From: an uncultured Spartobacteria bacterium
GTDB taxonomy: Bacteria; Verrucomicrobiota; Verrucomicrobiia; Chthoniobacterales; Terrimicrobiaceae
Assembly (NCBI GenBank): GCA_937960895.1
Contig: CALCJD010000029.1
Coordinates: 1 to 26,210, forward strand
Direction: 5' to 3'
DNA: 26,210 nucleotides
Every line of letters begins with the position of its first letter. The stretch's first letter is position 1. Positions 16,228-24,388 of this stretch are shown here, one piece after another. The notes below the pieces were generated by a model. The model was not told the origin of the DNA. It did not search any database and saw only the letters and a list, made by a program, of their open reading frames with translations. The position numbers and the translations under genes were made by a program.

Positions 16228-17739
16228 ATGAAAACGCATTTGGTGTTCGGCACCCTGACCGTGCTGCTGCTGATCATTGTGATCGGCAGTCGTCAGCGCG
16301 AGGCGTTTTCGTTTGAAGATGTGGTGGCTCTTCCGGAGCAGATGGCCCGCGGAAATTACCTCTCCGCCCGCCCCACCCTGCCAAAGGAACTTGCCGCCCT
16401 GGACTACGACCAGCTGCGGGAGATCCGTTGGAAAAACGAACGCACCCTCTGGCGCCGGGAGGGTCTGCCGTTTCAGGTGCGGTTTTATCATCTCGGCGGG
16501 CGCCATGAACATCCCGTCCACATTTACGCCCTGCCCGACAGCGCCACCGAGCCGCTACGGTATTCGCCGGAGTTTTTCGATTTCGGCAAAAGCCCCCTCA
16601 AAAAAAGTTTTCCCGAAACCCTCGGCTACGCCGGATTTCGGATTCATTATCCGCTCAACAAACCGGATGTTCTCGACGAACTGGTCTCGTTCCTCGGGGC
16701 CTCCTATTTTCGCGCCCTGGCGAAGGACACCCATTGGGGAGCCAGCGCCCGCGGTCTGGCCATCGACACGGCCGTGGACAGGCGCAAGGAGGAGTTTCCG
16801 GCCTTCACGAAATTCTGGCTGAAACGACCCGATCGGTTCGGCGGGCGCATGACCGTTTACGCCCTGATGGAAAGCCCCAGTGTGACCGGGGCCTATCAAT
16901 TCGAGGTCCATCCCGGCCCGGAAACGCGCATGCCGGTCAAGGCGGTCCTCTTCTTCCGCCGGAAATGCGAAAACGTCGGTTACGCCCCGCTCACCAGCAT
17001 GTTCTGGTTCGGCGAAAACACGAGCAACACGTTCGGCGATTTCCGGCCGGAGGTACATGACTCCGACGGACTCCTCATCGAACGCAGCACGGGCGAGTGG
17101 GTGTGGCGTCCGCTGGCCTGGGCCCGGCAAACGCAGTTCAACGTCTTCGAAGACGATCATCCCAGGGGATTCGGCCTCTTCCAGCGCGACCGCGATTTCA
17201 ATCACTACCAGGACCTCGAAACCCTCTATCACAAACGTCCGAGCATCTGGGTGCAGCCGGTCCGGGGATTCGACAAGGGGGCGGTCAAACTCATCCAGCT
17301 CGCAACGAAGAACGAATACATGGACAACGTCATCGCCTACTGGGCCCCGGCCGAACCGCCGCCCGTGCTCCAGGCCGTCCAATTGGAATACGTGCTCCGG
17401 TGGATCAACGAAGCCGGCGACCTGCCACCGCTGGGACGCTGCATCTCCACGCGCGTGGACGAACAGGACAAGGCCTACTACCGCCACTTTTTCCTCGAGT
17501 TTGCCGCACCGGCGCAAACGCCGTGGAAACCGGAGGAGGCGCCCGCGGCGGACTGTTCCTCCTCCACCGGCGCGCAGATCACCGACGTGAAGGTCGAATG
17601 GAACGACTTCAACAAGACCTGGCGAGTGAGTTTTCTGGGCAGCACGCCGGAAAACAACAAACCCAACGAATTCCTCTGTCGTCTCGTCCGGGACGGCCAG
17701 GCGGTCAGCGAGACCTGGAGTTACACATGGACACCTTGA
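16228..17739 (+). CDS. opgG: Periplasmic glucan biosynthesis protein OpgG (MdoG)
   Basis: Periplasmic protein that shapes osmoregulated periplasmic glucans, acting with OpgH. The N-terminus MKTHLVFGTLTVLLLIIVIG is a signal peptide or anchor, with no obvious cleavage motif. The mature part starts SFEDVVALPEQMARGNY, typical of OpgG/OpgD, and keeps GYAGFRIHYPLN, LGASYFRALAKD, GLAIDT, SMFWFGENTS and ARQTQFNVFEDDHPRGFGLFQRDRDF. The 503-aa length is normal. The ATG start is 16228, with AGGGG directly upstream and GGCGGAG about 20 bases upstream, so the ribosome site is not ideal. The end overlaps the next gene by 13 bases, indicating one transcript with it and opgH. Confidence 0.95.
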   Translation: MKTHLVFGTLTVLLLIIVIGSRQREAFSFEDVVALPEQMARGNYLSARPTLPKELAALDYDQLREIRWKNERTLWRREGLPFQVRFYHLGGRHEHPVHIYALPDSATEPLRYSPEFFDFGKSPLKKSFPETLGYAGFRIHYPLNKPDVLDELVSFLGASYFRALAKDTHWGASARGLAIDTAVDRRKEEFPAFTKFWLKRPDRFGGRMTVYALMESPSVTGAYQFEVHPGPETRMPVKAVLFFRRKCENVGYAPLTSMFWFGENTSNTFGDFRPEVHDSDGLLIERSTGEWVWRPLAWARQTQFNVFEDDHPRGFGLFQRDRDFNHYQDLETLYHKRPSIWVQPVRGFDKGAVKLIQLATKNEYMDNVIAYWAPAEPPPVLQAVQLEYVLRWINEAGDLPPLGRCISTRVDEQDKAYYRHFFLEFAAPAQTPWKPEEAPAADCSSSTGAQITDVKVEWNDFNKTWRVSFLGSTPENNKPNEFLCRLVRDGQAVSETWSYTWTP

Positions 17740-18239
17740 GGGAACAGCCGGAGTGGGATGAAGCCACGCAGCGTGTGCAGGCCTACCTGACCGCGCTTGG
17801 ACTGGGAGGTGTCGAGGCCCGCACCCGGGAGACTTTGCGGATCATCGAACAAGCGCGGGCCCGCTGCGCCGCGCAACCGTCCCTGCATCCCATCAAGGCC
17901 GCCATGGAGGAAACCTTTGCCTCTCTGGCCCGCTGGGTCGCCGAATCGACTCCCGGACTTCCCTTCGAAAGCGGCCTCGTCACCCTGCGCGCCCAGGACG
18001 CCCCGGCCGTCTGGCCCCGCGTCCGCGTTTCTTCCCTCGCCGCCCCCGCACTCGAAGCCGCACCGGATCTCGACCTTTCCCGCATGGCGGCCCGGGACAT
18101 GAATTTTGGCGCCTTTGAGACGATCGCCCATGAAACCTGGCAGAAGTTTGCCTGGGGACCCGTGTTGCGGGCGGCCGCGATCTGGACGGCGATCTTCTTT
18201 CTTTCGCTCTACGCGTACGACCGCTTCCTGGCGCCATGA
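17727..18239 (+). CDS. Unknown 170-aa protein between opgG and opgH, C-terminal membrane anchor
   Basis: I do not recognise a family. The first 135 residues are soluble and rich in Glu, Ala and Arg, with helical stretches (EATQRVQAYLTALGLGG, ETLRIIEQARARCAAQ). Near the C-terminus is one hydrophobic segment (VLRAAAIWTAIFFLSLYAY), so the protein is probably tail-anchored with the N-terminal domain in the cytoplasm. ATG 17727 overlaps the opgG end by 13 bases, and its TGA overlaps the opgH ATG as ATGA, so it is made together with both. The neighbouring OpgH lacks the long cytoplasmic N-terminus of the E. coli protein; this gene may supply that part as a separate chain. This is inference from position and size only. 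Confidence 0.85.
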   Translation: MDTLREQPEWDEATQRVQAYLTALGLGGVEARTRETLRIIEQARARCAAQPSLHPIKAAMEETFASLARWVAESTPGLPFESGLVTLRAQDAPAVWPRVRVSSLAAPALEAAPDLDLSRMAARDMNFGAFETIAHETWQKFAWGPVLRAAAIWTAIFFLSLYAYDRFLAP

Positions 18240-20335
18240 AGGAACGTTTTGATCCGGGCAAGCTGACCGCGGACTTTGTCGCCTTCCGCCGCGCCACGTT
18301 TTTCGGGGCCATTCTGGCCTCGACCGGTCTCGCCGCCTGGCTGCTCTGGCGCACGTTTTTGCCGGAAGGAATCTCCGTCCTGGAAGGGGTCCAGCTCGTG
18401 CTTTTTGTTCTCCTCTTCCAGCAAATCGCCACCGGATTCTGGCTGGTGGTCTTCGGTTTTCTCCTCGCGCTCACCGGCGGAGAACGGGCGCAAATTTCGC
18501 GCACGATTCCCGACGACGCGGTCACCCTGACGGACCCTCCGCCCACCGCCGTGGTCCTGCCCATTTACAACGAGGACGTCGCGCGGGTGTTCCGCGGACT
18601 CGAGGCCATGTGGCGGGGATTGCAGGAATGCGGCAATTCCCGCGGATTCGATTTTTTCATCCTGAGCGATTCCAACCGGCCCGACAACTGGCTCGCCGAG
18701 GAAAACGCCTGGTTCAGCCTCTGCCGCCGCCTCAACGCCTTCGGCCGGATTTTTTACCGCAAGCGCCGCGTGTCGCGAAACAGCAAGAGCGGCAACGTCG
18801 CCGACTTCTGCCGTCGCTGGGGGGCGAAATATCGCTACATGATCGTGCTCGACGCGGACAGCATCGTGACCGGCCGGCTGCTGTCGCGGTTGGTCGCCAT
18901 GATGGAGCAAAATCCGGGCGTGGGGCTCATTCAGACCGCCCCGCAGATGGCTCTCGGGCGGACCTTTTTCCGCCGCATCCAGCAATTTGCCGCGCGGCTC
19001 TATGCGCCGCTCTTCGCCGCAGGCTCCAATTACTGGCACCTCTTTGGCGCCAACTATTGGGGACACAACGCCATCATCCGCCTGCGACCCTTCATCGAAT
19101 CCTGCGACCTTCCCGAACTCCCCGAACCCGAGTGGCATCGCCGGCACATTTTCAGTCACGACACCATCGAAGCCGCGCTCATGCGCAAGGCGGGATATCA
19201 GGTCTGGTTTGCCTACACGGAAGAAGGCAGTTACGAGGAGGGACCGCCCAATCTCAACGACAGCCTCGCCCGGGACCGCCGCTGGAGTCTCGGCAATCTG
19301 CAGCACTTCTGGTTTCTTTTTGCGCCGGGCATCGACTTCGCCAACCGCTTCCACATCTGGATGGGGGTGATGGCCTACCTGTCCTCCCCCCTTTGGCTCC
19401 TCTTCCTCATTACGGGCACCCTGGATCTCGCCATCAAACATCGCTTCTCCCTCCTGGCCGCGCTGCCGGGCGTGAATGCCTTTCCCGCAGGCGGCGCCGT
19501 GCCCCTTCTGCTCGTGGCCACCCTGGTTGTCCTTTTTGTTCCCAAGTTTCTCGCCATGCTCCTCGCCCTGCCCACGGCCCGCCGATTCGGCGGGGCGGCA
19601 CGGCTGGTCATTTCAACGCTCATCGAAACCCTCATCTGGACCCTGCTCGCACCGGCCATCATGATCTACTACACCCAGTTTGTGATCATGAACCTCGCCG
19701 GGATCCCCATTCGCTGGGGGGCGCAAAATCGCTCCGACGATCGCGGACCGGGCTTGGGGGAAACCATCCGTCGCTTCTGGATTCCCCCCGTGTTTGGCGT
19801 GCTCGCGACAGCCGCCATCCTGACTTGGGTGCCCCAGATTCTTCCCTGGATCAGTCCCATCCTTCTCGGCTGGCTGCTCGCGCCGATCCTGGCCTGGCTC
19901 ACCGCCCAACCGTGGCTCGGCGACTGGACCCGCAAACTCGGTCTTTTTCTCATCCCGGAGGAAAATCCCGTCTCGCGCCCCGCGGAACTCTCCTTCGTCG
20001 AAAACGCCGCCGCAGACCCCTCCTCGGATCACGCATCCGCCCTTCGCGGCATCATCCGCGCCGTCGCGGATCCGGTTACGCTGACCCTCCATGTCAGCCT
20101 GCTGCGCAAACGCCCGCCCGCTCCGGCGGCCAAGGCGGCCTACCTCGAATCCCTGCGCCACCGTCTGCTCACGGAAGGACCCGGGGCCCTGTCCCAGCGC
20201 GAAACTTTTGCCCTCCTTTGGGACGCCGAATCCCTGCGCCTATTGCACCGGGCGTTCTGGGAAAATCCGGCCGACACCCTGCATCCGGACTGGCGGGAGG
20301 CTCTGCGGCATGCCGTGAAGGCCGGGGCGCCGTGA
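18236..20335 (+). CDS. opgH: Glucan glucosyltransferase OpgH (MdoH), short form
   Basis: Membrane family-2 glycosyltransferase that makes the beta-linked backbone of osmoregulated periplasmic glucans from UDP-glucose. After two N-terminal membrane segments (ATFFGAILASTGLAAWLL, LVLFVLLFQQIATGFWLVV) comes the catalytic domain with VVLPIYNED, ILSDSNRPDNW, KSGNVADFCRRWG, the D-x-D in VLDADSIVTG, HNAIIRLRPF, FSHDTIEAALM and RDRRWSLGNL, the usual Q/RxxRW site. Several more membrane segments follow. At 699 aa it is about 150 shorter than the E. coli enzyme: the long cytoplasmic N-terminal region is missing, while the core is complete. The start, ATG 18236, overlaps the previous stop by 4 bases. Downstream, the next gene is convergent, 76 bases away. 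Confidence 0.95.
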   Translation: MKERFDPGKLTADFVAFRRATFFGAILASTGLAAWLLWRTFLPEGISVLEGVQLVLFVLLFQQIATGFWLVVFGFLLALTGGERAQISRTIPDDAVTLTDPPPTAVVLPIYNEDVARVFRGLEAMWRGLQECGNSRGFDFFILSDSNRPDNWLAEENAWFSLCRRLNAFGRIFYRKRRVSRNSKSGNVADFCRRWGAKYRYMIVLDADSIVTGRLLSRLVAMMEQNPGVGLIQTAPQMALGRTFFRRIQQFAARLYAPLFAAGSNYWHLFGANYWGHNAIIRLRPFIESCDLPELPEPEWHRRHIFSHDTIEAALMRKAGYQVWFAYTEEGSYEEGPPNLNDSLARDRRWSLGNLQHFWFLFAPGIDFANRFHIWMGVMAYLSSPLWLLFLITGTLDLAIKHRFSLLAALPGVNAFPAGGAVPLLLVATLVVLFVPKFLAMLLALPTARRFGGAARLVISTLIETLIWTLLAPAIMIYYTQFVIMNLAGIPIRWGAQNRSDDRGPGLGETIRRFWIPPVFGVLATAAILTWVPQILPWISPILLGWLLAPILAWLTAQPWLGDWTRKLGLFLIPEENPVSRPAELSFVENAAADPSSDHASALRGIIRAVADPVTLTLHVSLLRKRPPAPAAKAAYLESLRHRLLTEGPGALSQRETFALLWDAESLRLLHRAFWENPADTLHPDWREALRHAVKAGAP

Positions 20336-20411
20336 TGCTGTTGAAACCACGGATGGCGAGGACGGGCAGGAATGAGGGGGAACGGCGGATGACTCGCGGG
20401 ATTCCGGCCAA

Positions 20412-20615
20412 TCAATACGGCTGGTAACAGGACCGTTGCGGATTGGAGCAATCCTCGGCACTCACGAGCCGGTCGTCCTCCCCAATCTCGCGCATGGTGA
20501 GGTTGCACCAGCAGTACCCCGCCGCGCCGCTCTCCTCGTCCCCGTCGTGATCGGGACGCATTCCGGAGACGCACATGGATTTGTTTCGGAAATACCGGCA
20601 ACGCTCCGCGTTCAT
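20412..20615 (-). CDS. Small 67-aa six-cysteine protein, last gene of the oxidoreductase operon
   Basis: Unknown function. The protein has six cysteines (residues 6, 15, 35, 37, 56, 63), including a YCWCNLT pair and a final SCYQPY. The spacing suggests a metal or Fe-S site, or disulfides. There is no signal peptide, membrane segment or known domain. ATG 20615 overlaps the stop of the FAD-subunit gene as ATGA, the same coupling used between the oxidoreductase subunits, which is the main reason to accept so short a gene. A role in cofactor insertion, electron transfer or maturation of the complex is possible but not shown. It converges on opgH. Confidence 0.7.
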   Translation of the reverse strand: MNAERCRYFRNKSMCVSGMRPDHDGDEESGAAGYCWCNLTMREIGEDDRLVSAEDCSNPQRSCYQPY

Positions 20616-21574
20616 GCCGTCAGCTTCATCAAGGCGCGTCGAATCAGGGCACGGGCAATCGGCACCTTGTAGCCGTTGTGCGCAAAAGGCGTGGCCTTCG
20701 CGAGGGCGAGGTTGGCCGCAGCAGACGCCGTTTTGTCATCGAGCGGCCGGCCTTCGAGGGCCGCCGCCGCCTCATCGCAGACCAGGGGCACCGGGGCCAC
20801 CGAACCCAGGACGATGCGAACGCCGGAAATTTTTCCGTCCCCGACATTCCCCGCCACCGCACAACTGACGAGCGCCCAGTCGAAATCGCTCTTTTCGCTC
20901 ATCTGCAGGTAGGTGCTTTTGCCTGCGGCCGGCGGCACCGTGATGCGGGTGATCAGGTCACCGGGCGCCAGCGAATTATGCCTCAGCGGATTGTTCCAAG
21001 CCTCCTCATAGAGTTCGGAAATGGTCAGCGTCTGGTTCTTTCCCTGGCGCTTCACCTCCACACGCGCGTCCAAGGCGGCCAGCGCCACGGCGAGGTTCGA
21101 CACGGCGGGACTGATGCAGGGATTGCCGGTGAAAATGCTCAGGTATTTGTTTTGCCCCTCGCGTCCGTAGCACATGTTGCCGCCGCGCTTGAGGCAGGTG
21201 AGATCCCGCTGCCGGTAATACCAGCAGCGCGAGTGCTGGGCAAGGTTGCCGCCCACGGTGGCCACGGCGCGGATCTGCGGGGAACCCACCTCGGAAGCCG
21301 CCTCGGCCAGGGCGGGCCAACCCTGAATCACCGCCTCGTTCGCCGCCAGTCGGGCGAGCGTCACATTGGCGCCGACGCTCAGCATTCCCTCTCCCGTCGC
21401 CAATTGGTCGAGACCAGGGATCGTTTTGACATTCACCACCCGCGACGGCGAAACGATGTAGTCCTTCATCTCGCCGAGCAGGTCGATGCCGCCGGCGAGA
21501 TATTTTCCGTCCCGGCCGGCCAGTTGGGGAGCCGACTCCAACGATTGGGCGTTGACGAATTCGAAAGCCTTCAT
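20612..21574 (-). CDS. FAD-binding subunit of a xanthine/aldehyde-oxidase-type enzyme with a 4Fe-4S insertion
   Basis: Medium subunit that carries electrons from the molybdenum and 2Fe-2S centres to FAD. The FAD site shows KYLAGGIDLLGEM and ATVGGNLAQHSRC. Directly after it lie four cysteines (117, 127, 135, 153) spaced C-x9-C-x7-C-x17-C. This is close to the loop that holds a 4Fe-4S cluster in the E. coli PaoB subunit and, with other spacing, in 4-hydroxybenzoyl-CoA reductase. A C-terminal CO-dehydrogenase flavoprotein domain (VRIVLGSVAPVP) follows. The 320-aa length is normal. ATG 21574 overlaps the stop of the molybdopterin-subunit gene as ATGA. The extra cluster supports the PaoABC-like assignment rather than a plain xanthine dehydrogenase. 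Confidence 0.9.
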   Translation of the reverse strand: MKAFEFVNAQSLESAPQLAGRDGKYLAGGIDLLGEMKDYIVSPSRVVNVKTIPGLDQLATGEGMLSVGANVTLARLAANEAVIQGWPALAEAASEVGSPQIRAVATVGGNLAQHSRCWYYRQRDLTCLKRGGNMCYGREGQNKYLSIFTGNPCISPAVSNLAVALAALDARVEVKRQGKNQTLTISELYEEAWNNPLRHNSLAPGDLITRITVPPAAGKSTYLQMSEKSDFDWALVSCAVAGNVGDGKISGVRIVLGSVAPVPLVCDEAAAALEGRPLDDKTASAAANLALAKATPFAHNGYKVPIARALIRRALMKLTA

Positions 21575-23739
21575 GCCGGCACATCCTCAGCAAAGTCCCC
21601 TTCAACCGCCGGCGCCGCCTCCACCGTGGCAAAGGATTGTTCCAGTTCCTCCGGAACCGCCGCCGTGCGTTCGGGGATCCGATCCAGCGCCTCCAGCACC
21701 TTGTCGGGCGTGATGGGCAGACTGCGCACCCGCACACCGATGGCATTCGCGACGGCGTTGGCCACGGCCGAGGCCGTCGGAATCACCACCGGCTCGCCGA
21801 TGCCGATCACTCCGCGCTCCGGCATGTCCAGAAGGACGATTTCAATGTCGGGAATGTCGGCGGCTCCCGGCAGCTTGTAGGTCTCGAAATTCGGATTCAG
21901 ACACAGCCCGGTCTGCGAGTCCATCACCCGCTCCTCGTAGAGCGCGTAACCCAAGCCCATGATCACACCGCCATTGACCTGGCTTTCGGCGGTCAGTCGA
22001 TCCACGACCAGTCCGCAATCCTGCACGACGAGGATTTTTTTGACCTTCACAAATCCCGTTTCCGTGTCGACCTCCACCTCGGCAAACTGAACCCCGCCCG
22101 CGCCGCTGGAGGAAAGTCCCTCCACCCATTCGCCCTGGGCGACAATCGGCTGCATCCCCAGCTTGCGGCACGCGGCCGCAAAACCGGCTCCGCGGGCATC
22201 GGCCACGCCGCTCTGGGTCTGCAATTCCCACAGGGCCCTGGAGCAGACGTCATAAATCGCCGGCGCCACCGAAGCCGTGGTCGTGCTGCCTCCGCTCCCG
22301 CCCGAGGGCGGAAAATCGGTGTCGCCGATTTTGGCGGAAATCCGATCGAGCGGAATGCCAAAAACCTCCGCCGCCACCAGGGCGACGACGGTTCGCGCTC
22401 CCGTTCCCAAATCCTGCGTGCCGCAACGGATTTCCACGGTGCCGTCCGGATTGATCGTCGCCTGCGCCTTGGTCCCCTTGCCTCCCCCGCCCCAGGTCGC
22501 CCCGGCCACGCCGACACCGGTCTTGATGGGTCCCGGGGACGTTCCCGGTTTCCGGTATTTCTGCGCCCAGCCGAATTTTTCGCGGCCGATTTCGTATTCC
22601 TTGCGCCGGATTTCAAACGGATCGTTTTTGATCCGGATCTCGACCGGATCCATGCCGAGCTTCACCGCGATTTCGTCGAGGATCGACTCCATGCCGAAGG
22701 ATCCCTGCGGATGTCCCGGCGCGCGGAAGGCCCGGGCCGACCCCGCATTGATCGCCACCCCCGCGTGTTTCGCACGCACGTTGGGAATCCTGTAAATGTA
22801 GGGCGCCGGAAACCCCGCTCCGCCCCCGCCTCCCGCCGTGCGGCCGCCGCTGGCAAACCCCGCGCTGCCAAACGCATCGAGATCATACGCCAGCAACCGC
22901 CCCTCGCGGTCCGCGCCGAGACGGATCTTCTGATACGACGAGGGCCGGTTGCCCACCGCCAGCGACTCCTCGAAACGGGTCAGCATCAACTTCACCGGCA
23001 GACCGGTTTCGCGGGAAAGTTTCGCGGCAAGCGAACCCTCCACGCCCGGGCCGAATTTCGCCCCGAATCCCCCTCCCATGAAATCCGTGATCACGCGGAC
23101 TTGATGCTGCGGGATGTTCAGATTTCCCGCCAGGCCGTCCCGCACGCTGAAGATACCCTGCGTCGACGCCCACGCCGTGCACGAATCGTCCTTCACCCAG
23201 ATCGTGTTGCCGTGCGTCTCGAGCGCCTGGTGAAGCTGGACCTGGGTGGAAAATTCCCCCTCCACGATCACGTCGCATTTCGAAAATGCCGCGTCGACGT
23301 CCCCCTCCTCCTTGATTTTCGCCTCACCCAGATTCGGCAAGTCGGAAAACACCCGCGGAGCATCCGGTTTGATGGCCTCCAGCGGATCCACCACAAAGGG
23401 CTGCGGAGTGGCATCGACTTCAATCAGACGCAGCGCATCCAGACAGGCCTGCTTGCTGACGCCGGCGACCGCCGCCAGTTCCTCCCCGTAAAAGCGCACA
23501 TGACGCTCCCCGTCCTTCACCGCAACCGCCGCCTTGATGCCGGGAACCGCCTTTGCCTTTTCCAGATTGATGGACCGAATGATTGCCGACGGCCACTTCG
23601 AACGCAGGATCATGGCGTAGAGCCAGCCTTCGGGTTGAACGTCCGACGAATACTTCGCGGCACCGGTCACCTTCTGCGCCCCGTCCACGCGCGGGGTGCG
23701 CGTGCCGAGATATTCGGTTTTTTTCGGCCACTCAGCCAT
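21571..23739 (-). CDS. Molybdopterin-binding large subunit of an aldehyde-oxidase-type enzyme
   Basis: Catalytic subunit of the xanthine oxidase family, oxidising an aldehyde or N-heterocycle at a molybdenum centre; the substrate is unknown. The N-terminal domain starts RTPRVDGAQKVTGAAKYSSDV. Cofactor-contact motifs are MGGGFGAKFG, SARAFRAPGHPQ and CGTQDLGTGA. The conserved catalytic glutamate is in VIGIGEPVVIP, near residue 649. The 722-aa length matches PaoC/YagR-type subunits. Gly-rich low-complexity pieces (GGRTAGGGGGAGF) occur near residue 300, in a variable loop. ATG 23739 overlaps the Fe-S-subunit gene by 8 bases, and the stop overlaps the FAD-subunit start. No maturation factor of the XdhC type is present in the window. 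Confidence 0.93.
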   Translation of the reverse strand: MAEWPKKTEYLGTRTPRVDGAQKVTGAAKYSSDVQPEGWLYAMILRSKWPSAIIRSINLEKAKAVPGIKAAVAVKDGERHVRFYGEELAAVAGVSKQACLDALRLIEVDATPQPFVVDPLEAIKPDAPRVFSDLPNLGEAKIKEEGDVDAAFSKCDVIVEGEFSTQVQLHQALETHGNTIWVKDDSCTAWASTQGIFSVRDGLAGNLNIPQHQVRVITDFMGGGFGAKFGPGVEGSLAAKLSRETGLPVKLMLTRFEESLAVGNRPSSYQKIRLGADREGRLLAYDLDAFGSAGFASGGRTAGGGGGAGFPAPYIYRIPNVRAKHAGVAINAGSARAFRAPGHPQGSFGMESILDEIAVKLGMDPVEIRIKNDPFEIRRKEYEIGREKFGWAQKYRKPGTSPGPIKTGVGVAGATWGGGGKGTKAQATINPDGTVEIRCGTQDLGTGARTVVALVAAEVFGIPLDRISAKIGDTDFPPSGGSGGSTTTASVAPAIYDVCSRALWELQTQSGVADARGAGFAAACRKLGMQPIVAQGEWVEGLSSSGAGGVQFAEVEVDTETGFVKVKKILVVQDCGLVVDRLTAESQVNGGVIMGLGYALYEERVMDSQTGLCLNPNFETYKLPGAADIPDIEIVLLDMPERGVIGIGEPVVIPTASAVANAVANAIGVRVRSLPITPDKVLEALDRIPERTAAVPEELEQSFATVEAAPAVEGDFAEDVPA

Positions 23740-24379
23740 GACGGATCACCTCCGTTTTCGATGTGGTTTTCACGCCTGCGGCCTGCAACGCCGCCTCAAA
23801 AATGCGCGGATAGCTGCCGCACCGGCAGAGATTTCCCGAGCAGGCCTTGCGCACGTCGGCCTCGGTCGGCCGGGGATTCCGCTCCAGAAGGGCCGAGAGG
23901 CTCATGACAAATCCCGGCGTGCAATACCCGCACTGCAGCCCGTCACAGGCCACAAAGGCCTCCTGCAATTTGGTCAACCGGCCGTCGCGCCCCAATCCCT
24001 CGACCGTCGTGATTTTCCGCCCCTGCGCATCGATCGCCAGAATCATGCACGCGTATATCGGCTCGCCGTCGAGCCACACCGTGCAGGCCCCGCAGGTGCC
24101 GCGATCACAAACCTCCTTGGCCCCCGTGAGCGGCAGATGATTGCGCAGCACGTCGAGCAGGGTGACGCGCGGTTCGAGGTTCAGGGTGTGCTTTTCTCCG
24201 TTGATCTGAAGCTCGATGGGAACCGGGCCGGGGCCCTGGACTTTTTCGTTGTTGAACTTCTGGAGTTCCTGCGCCACCGCGTCGGCCCGTTGGGCCGCGA
24301 CGGTGACCGCGGAAACACCCAGACCCTTGAAAAAATCCCGACGCGAGACGGAGCTGGAGGAAGAAGGTTCTGGGGGCAT
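23732..24379 (-). CDS. 2Fe-2S subunit of an aldehyde-oxidase-type enzyme, Tat-exported
   Basis: Small subunit with two 2Fe-2S clusters. The plant-type cluster uses C91, C96, C99 and C111 (CDRGTCGACT ... C); the second uses C150, C153, C185 and C187 (CGYCTPG, CRCG). The N-terminus has a twin-arginine signal, VSRRDFFKGLGVSAVTVAAQ. The folded complex, including the partner subunits that lack signals, is therefore probably exported through Tat in the PaoABC manner. Length is 215 aa including the signal. The stop of the DUF1326-like gene lies 9 bases before the ATG, so the genes are cotranscribed. No Shine-Dalgarno is evident. Confidence 0.93.
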   Translation of the reverse strand: MPPEPSSSSSVSRRDFFKGLGVSAVTVAAQRADAVAQELQKFNNEKVQGPGPVPIELQINGEKHTLNLEPRVTLLDVLRNHLPLTGAKEVCDRGTCGACTVWLDGEPIYACMILAIDAQGRKITTVEGLGRDGRLTKLQEAFVACDGLQCGYCTPGFVMSLSALLERNPRPTEADVRKACSGNLCRCGSYPRIFEAALQAAGVKTTSKTEVIRHG

Positions 24380-24388
24380 GATGATGCG

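Noticed and set aside
15978..16277. 99-aa minus-strand frame in the intergenic region
   Set aside because: It has no domain and overlaps the GST gene end and the opgG start; it is better explained as a frame through a non-coding repeat.
18610..20427. 605-aa frame overlapping opgH in the +1 frame
   Set aside because: Arg/Pro/His-rich out-of-frame translation of opgH.
21637..23907. 756-aa open frame opposite the molybdopterin subunit gene
   Set aside because: Arg/His-rich shadow without motifs; the minus-strand gene has all family motifs.
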